Origin: Chrysomallon squamiferum
Taxonomy: Eukaryota > Mollusca > Gastropoda > Neomphalida > Peltospiridae
Direction of reading: 5' to 3'
Length of the DNA stretch: 62,000 nt
Assembly: GCA_012295275.1 (NCBI GenBank)
Contig: CM022667.1
Location: 4,142,001 to 4,204,000, forward strand
Shown here: one piece after another, positions 60,698 to 62,000 of the stretch
Layout: each line of letters opens with the position of its first letter
Numbering within the stretch: position 1 is the stretch's first letter
Notes under the pieces: model-generated
The model's input: only the letters and a program-made list of their open reading frames with translations
Databases searched by the model: none
Told to the model about the DNA's origin: nothing
Translations under genes and position numbers: made by a program

Positions 60698-61626
60698 AGT
60701 TTTAAAAAAAGAGAAGGAAAAGAAATTTTTGAAATGTCTATGTAAATAATATTTCTTACTACTCCTTTATTTATTTGAAGGGAAAAAGCAGATACTCAAA
60801 TATATTTGTTTTCAAAATAATCTTCCTTAACAATAACTTCACCTGTGATGTTACAACAGTTCTCTTTGTTGCTCTGGTTTCAGAAATGACATACAACATC
60901 AACGACATTGAGGGACGTCTGTTAACTGTGTACGATCCTGATCTGATTAAAGATCTCGTGTTGGAACTGTGTACAAAGCAGAACTGGAAACTGGCTCAGT
61001 TTGTTAACTTGAATGACAAGGTGTGTTCATTTTCACTCACAATCACATCCATACACACATACATACACATGTATTGAAGTATCATGAGCAAAAATAAAAT
61101 ATAAATATGAAGGTTTCCATAGGTATATATATATACATACATCTATGGGTGAAAATTATTGTGATGAAACAAAATAAATGTAGAAATACAGTAGTATTTG
61201 CAGATAGATTCATACAGGTAGAGGTGAAATTTATAGTGTCAAAAATATAATAGTAATTCACTGGTATCTGTATGTTTGTAAAAGTAAAAAAAAAAGAAGA
61301 AAAAATACATCAGTATCCTTAACGTAAAATCATTTTTTTTCTGTTTATATAACTTGAAAACTCTGTAGCATGAAAGTTTAATAACCCAAATAAAAATGAG
61401 TTAGTTCCCTGACAGAGTAATAAAAAGCTTTTATGGTTGGTATTGAAATTAATTTTTTTTTAATATTTTAAATATATTTAAAATATAATTTGTTTTGTTG
61501 TATTTTTCCCAGTGGAAAGTCCCTCGTGAGATTCGACACATAATTGATGGGATGTCAAACGCAGGAAAACAGCAGTGTTACATCTACGTTTTGCTTGGCA
61601 AAGCAAGACACTGCATGGATCTGAGA
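49733..61626 (+). CDS. INTS8: Integrator complex subunit 8 (5' part, 15 exons; continues past the window)
   Basis: Subunit of the nuclear Integrator complex, which ends transcription of snRNA and paused genes and recruits PP2A through INTS8. Exons: 49733-49859, 51092-51238, 51619-51718, 53872-54018, 54917-54982, 55499-55559, 56050-56220, 56512-56604, 58632-58775, 59179-59276, 59636-59768, 59960-60024, 60358-60551, 60884-61020, 61513-61626; about 599 of roughly 1000 expected residues. Diagnostic matches to human: WYEFILNDKLLEEHL (human WFEF motif), PSPVDLIIQFLQQA, LRLLAMKVAAHLKW, TYDLGCIFF, FLEDNL, CNVVRGVLEG, NWKLAQFVNLNDKWKVP. Odd points: intron 8 is filled by a minisatellite copying the exon 9 acceptor; the exon 10 donor is duplicated in tandem; exon 13 carries an acidic insertion (DERSEMVLGDEGDEMYLEDF). 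The gene lacks its 3' end because the window stops; the exon 15 donor is GTGAGT. Confidence 0.93.
51880..53865. repeat. Degenerate repeats filling INTS8 intron 3
   Basis: Two families. 51880-52340 repeats GTTACATCTGGAGTAATATT in loose copies. 52880-53865 repeats ACAAACTTTATTTCATGACT about 20 times with variable spacing, including a clear roughly 120-bp doublet (about 52918-53130). The array ends about 30 bp before the exon 4 acceptor. Confidence 0.75.
55740..55995. repeat. CA/CATA-rich tract in INTS8 intron 6
   Basis: Imperfect ACACATAC units over about 250 bp, ending 55 bp before exon 7. Confidence 0.85.
56251..56345. repeat. (GA)n-(TA)n microsatellite after INTS8 exon 7
   Basis: AG run then TA run starting 30 bp after the exon 7 donor at 56221. 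Confidence 0.92.
56685..58631 (+). repeat. 48-bp minisatellite built from the INTS8 intron 8 / exon 9 junction
   Basis: About 40 units, many exactly 48 bp and others shortened. Each holds TGTTTTAG (a 3' splice site), then TTGGACAAACCGGTGTACTG and CTGT, then TTAACATATACTGTAA or TTAACATATACAAAAC. The first 24 bases after TTTTAG equal the first 24 bases of real exon 9 (58632-58655, LDKPVYCC). Because 48 is divisible by 3, both strands show long periodic frames, which are not genes. Confidence 0.95.
59254..59307 (+). repeat. 27-bp tandem duplication over the INTS8 exon 10 donor
   Basis: 59254-59280 and 59281-59307 are 27-bp copies differing at a handful of positions. Both end in CAGAAG|GT. The first GT (59277) is the assigned donor. 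Use of the second (59304) would add nine in-frame codons. Confidence 0.8.
60070..60290. repeat. (ACT)n trinucleotide array in INTS8 intron 12
   Basis: ACT triplets with ATT interruptions, about 220 bp, followed by TTTA units up to the exon 13 acceptor. Confidence 0.9.
60627..60695. repeat. ATT/GTT triplet array in INTS8 intron 13
   Basis: ATT units interleaved with TTGTTA, about 70 bp. Confidence 0.85.
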
Positions 61627-61664
61627 GTGAGTAACAGAATTATTTCATGTTTAAAAAATGTCTT

Positions 61665-61668
<4 letters not shown>

Positions 61669-61753
<85 letters not shown>
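61669..61753. repeat. (GA)n microsatellite after INTS8 exon 15
   Basis: About 42 AG units starting some 40 bp after the exon 15 donor. Confidence 0.93.
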
Positions 61754-61755
<2 letters not shown>

Positions 61756-62000
61756 CTTACACACCACTTTACTTAAAGTGTATATATAAATAAATACTGT
61801 TTGTTATTGTTATTGTTATTGTTATTGTTATTGTTGTTATTGTTATTATTATTATTATTACTATTATTATTATTATAATACCTATTTTTACACATGATTT
61901 TTTGGGGTACATTTTGTACATTTTTATTTTTATTTTTTATTTATTATAACAAATTTTTCTACTTCTCAATATTTTTAGTTTTAAATTTATTTATGTTTTT

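Overview
The window is eukaryotic nuclear DNA from an animal, most likely a lophotrochozoan and probably a mollusc. It is AT-rich, full of di- and trinucleotide microsatellites, and its genes are broken into many short exons joined by GT-AG introns of a few hundred bases to about 4 kb. The species guess rests on protein resemblance and genome style only. Open frames longer than 60 codons that do not belong to the five genes are mostly microsatellite or minisatellite translations.

Layout, left to right. (1) 1-8739: repeat-rich 3' flank of a heat shock factor gene, with a small inverted copy of that gene's last-exon start at 7161-7205. (2) 8740-15800, minus: HSF1-type heat shock factor, 12 coding exons, 481 aa. 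(3) 15801-17939: divergent promoter region. (4) 17940-25960, plus: ALPK1, an alpha-kinase, 9 coding exons, 959 aa, with most residues of the known ADP-heptose pocket preserved. (5) 30479-39905, minus: casein kinase 2 catalytic subunit alpha, 12 coding exons, 384 aa, tail-to-tail with ALPK1. (6) about 42120-42400, minus: a decayed fragment of a multicopy gene or transposon family. (7) 45059-48947, minus: a CxxC / F-box / E2-fold fusion, 7 exons, 384 aa, whose E2 domain has glycine in place of the catalytic cysteine. (8) 49733 to beyond the right edge, plus: Integrator subunit 8 (INTS8), 15 exons visible, about 599 residues. Exon borders were chosen by GT-AG signals, frame continuity and homology remembered for the human proteins; all exon lengths close in frame.

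The most striking feature is not a gene. At four exon borders in three genes the splice site itself has been copied in tandem: a roughly 40-copy 48-bp minisatellite carrying the 3' splice site and first 24 nt of INTS8 exon 9; a roughly 42-bp minisatellite ending in the acceptor of ALPK1 exon 4; a 68-bp repeat carrying the donor of HSF1 exon 7; and a 27-bp duplication of the donor of INTS8 exon 10. Each real exon therefore sits beside decoy splice sites, which could make splicing of a transcription-termination factor, an innate immune sensor and the heat shock regulator sensitive to repeat number.

The genes do not form an operon. HSF1/ALPK1 and the F-box-E2 gene/INTS8 are two head-to-head pairs that may share promoters. 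No CRISPR array, rRNA gene or convincing tRNA gene was seen.
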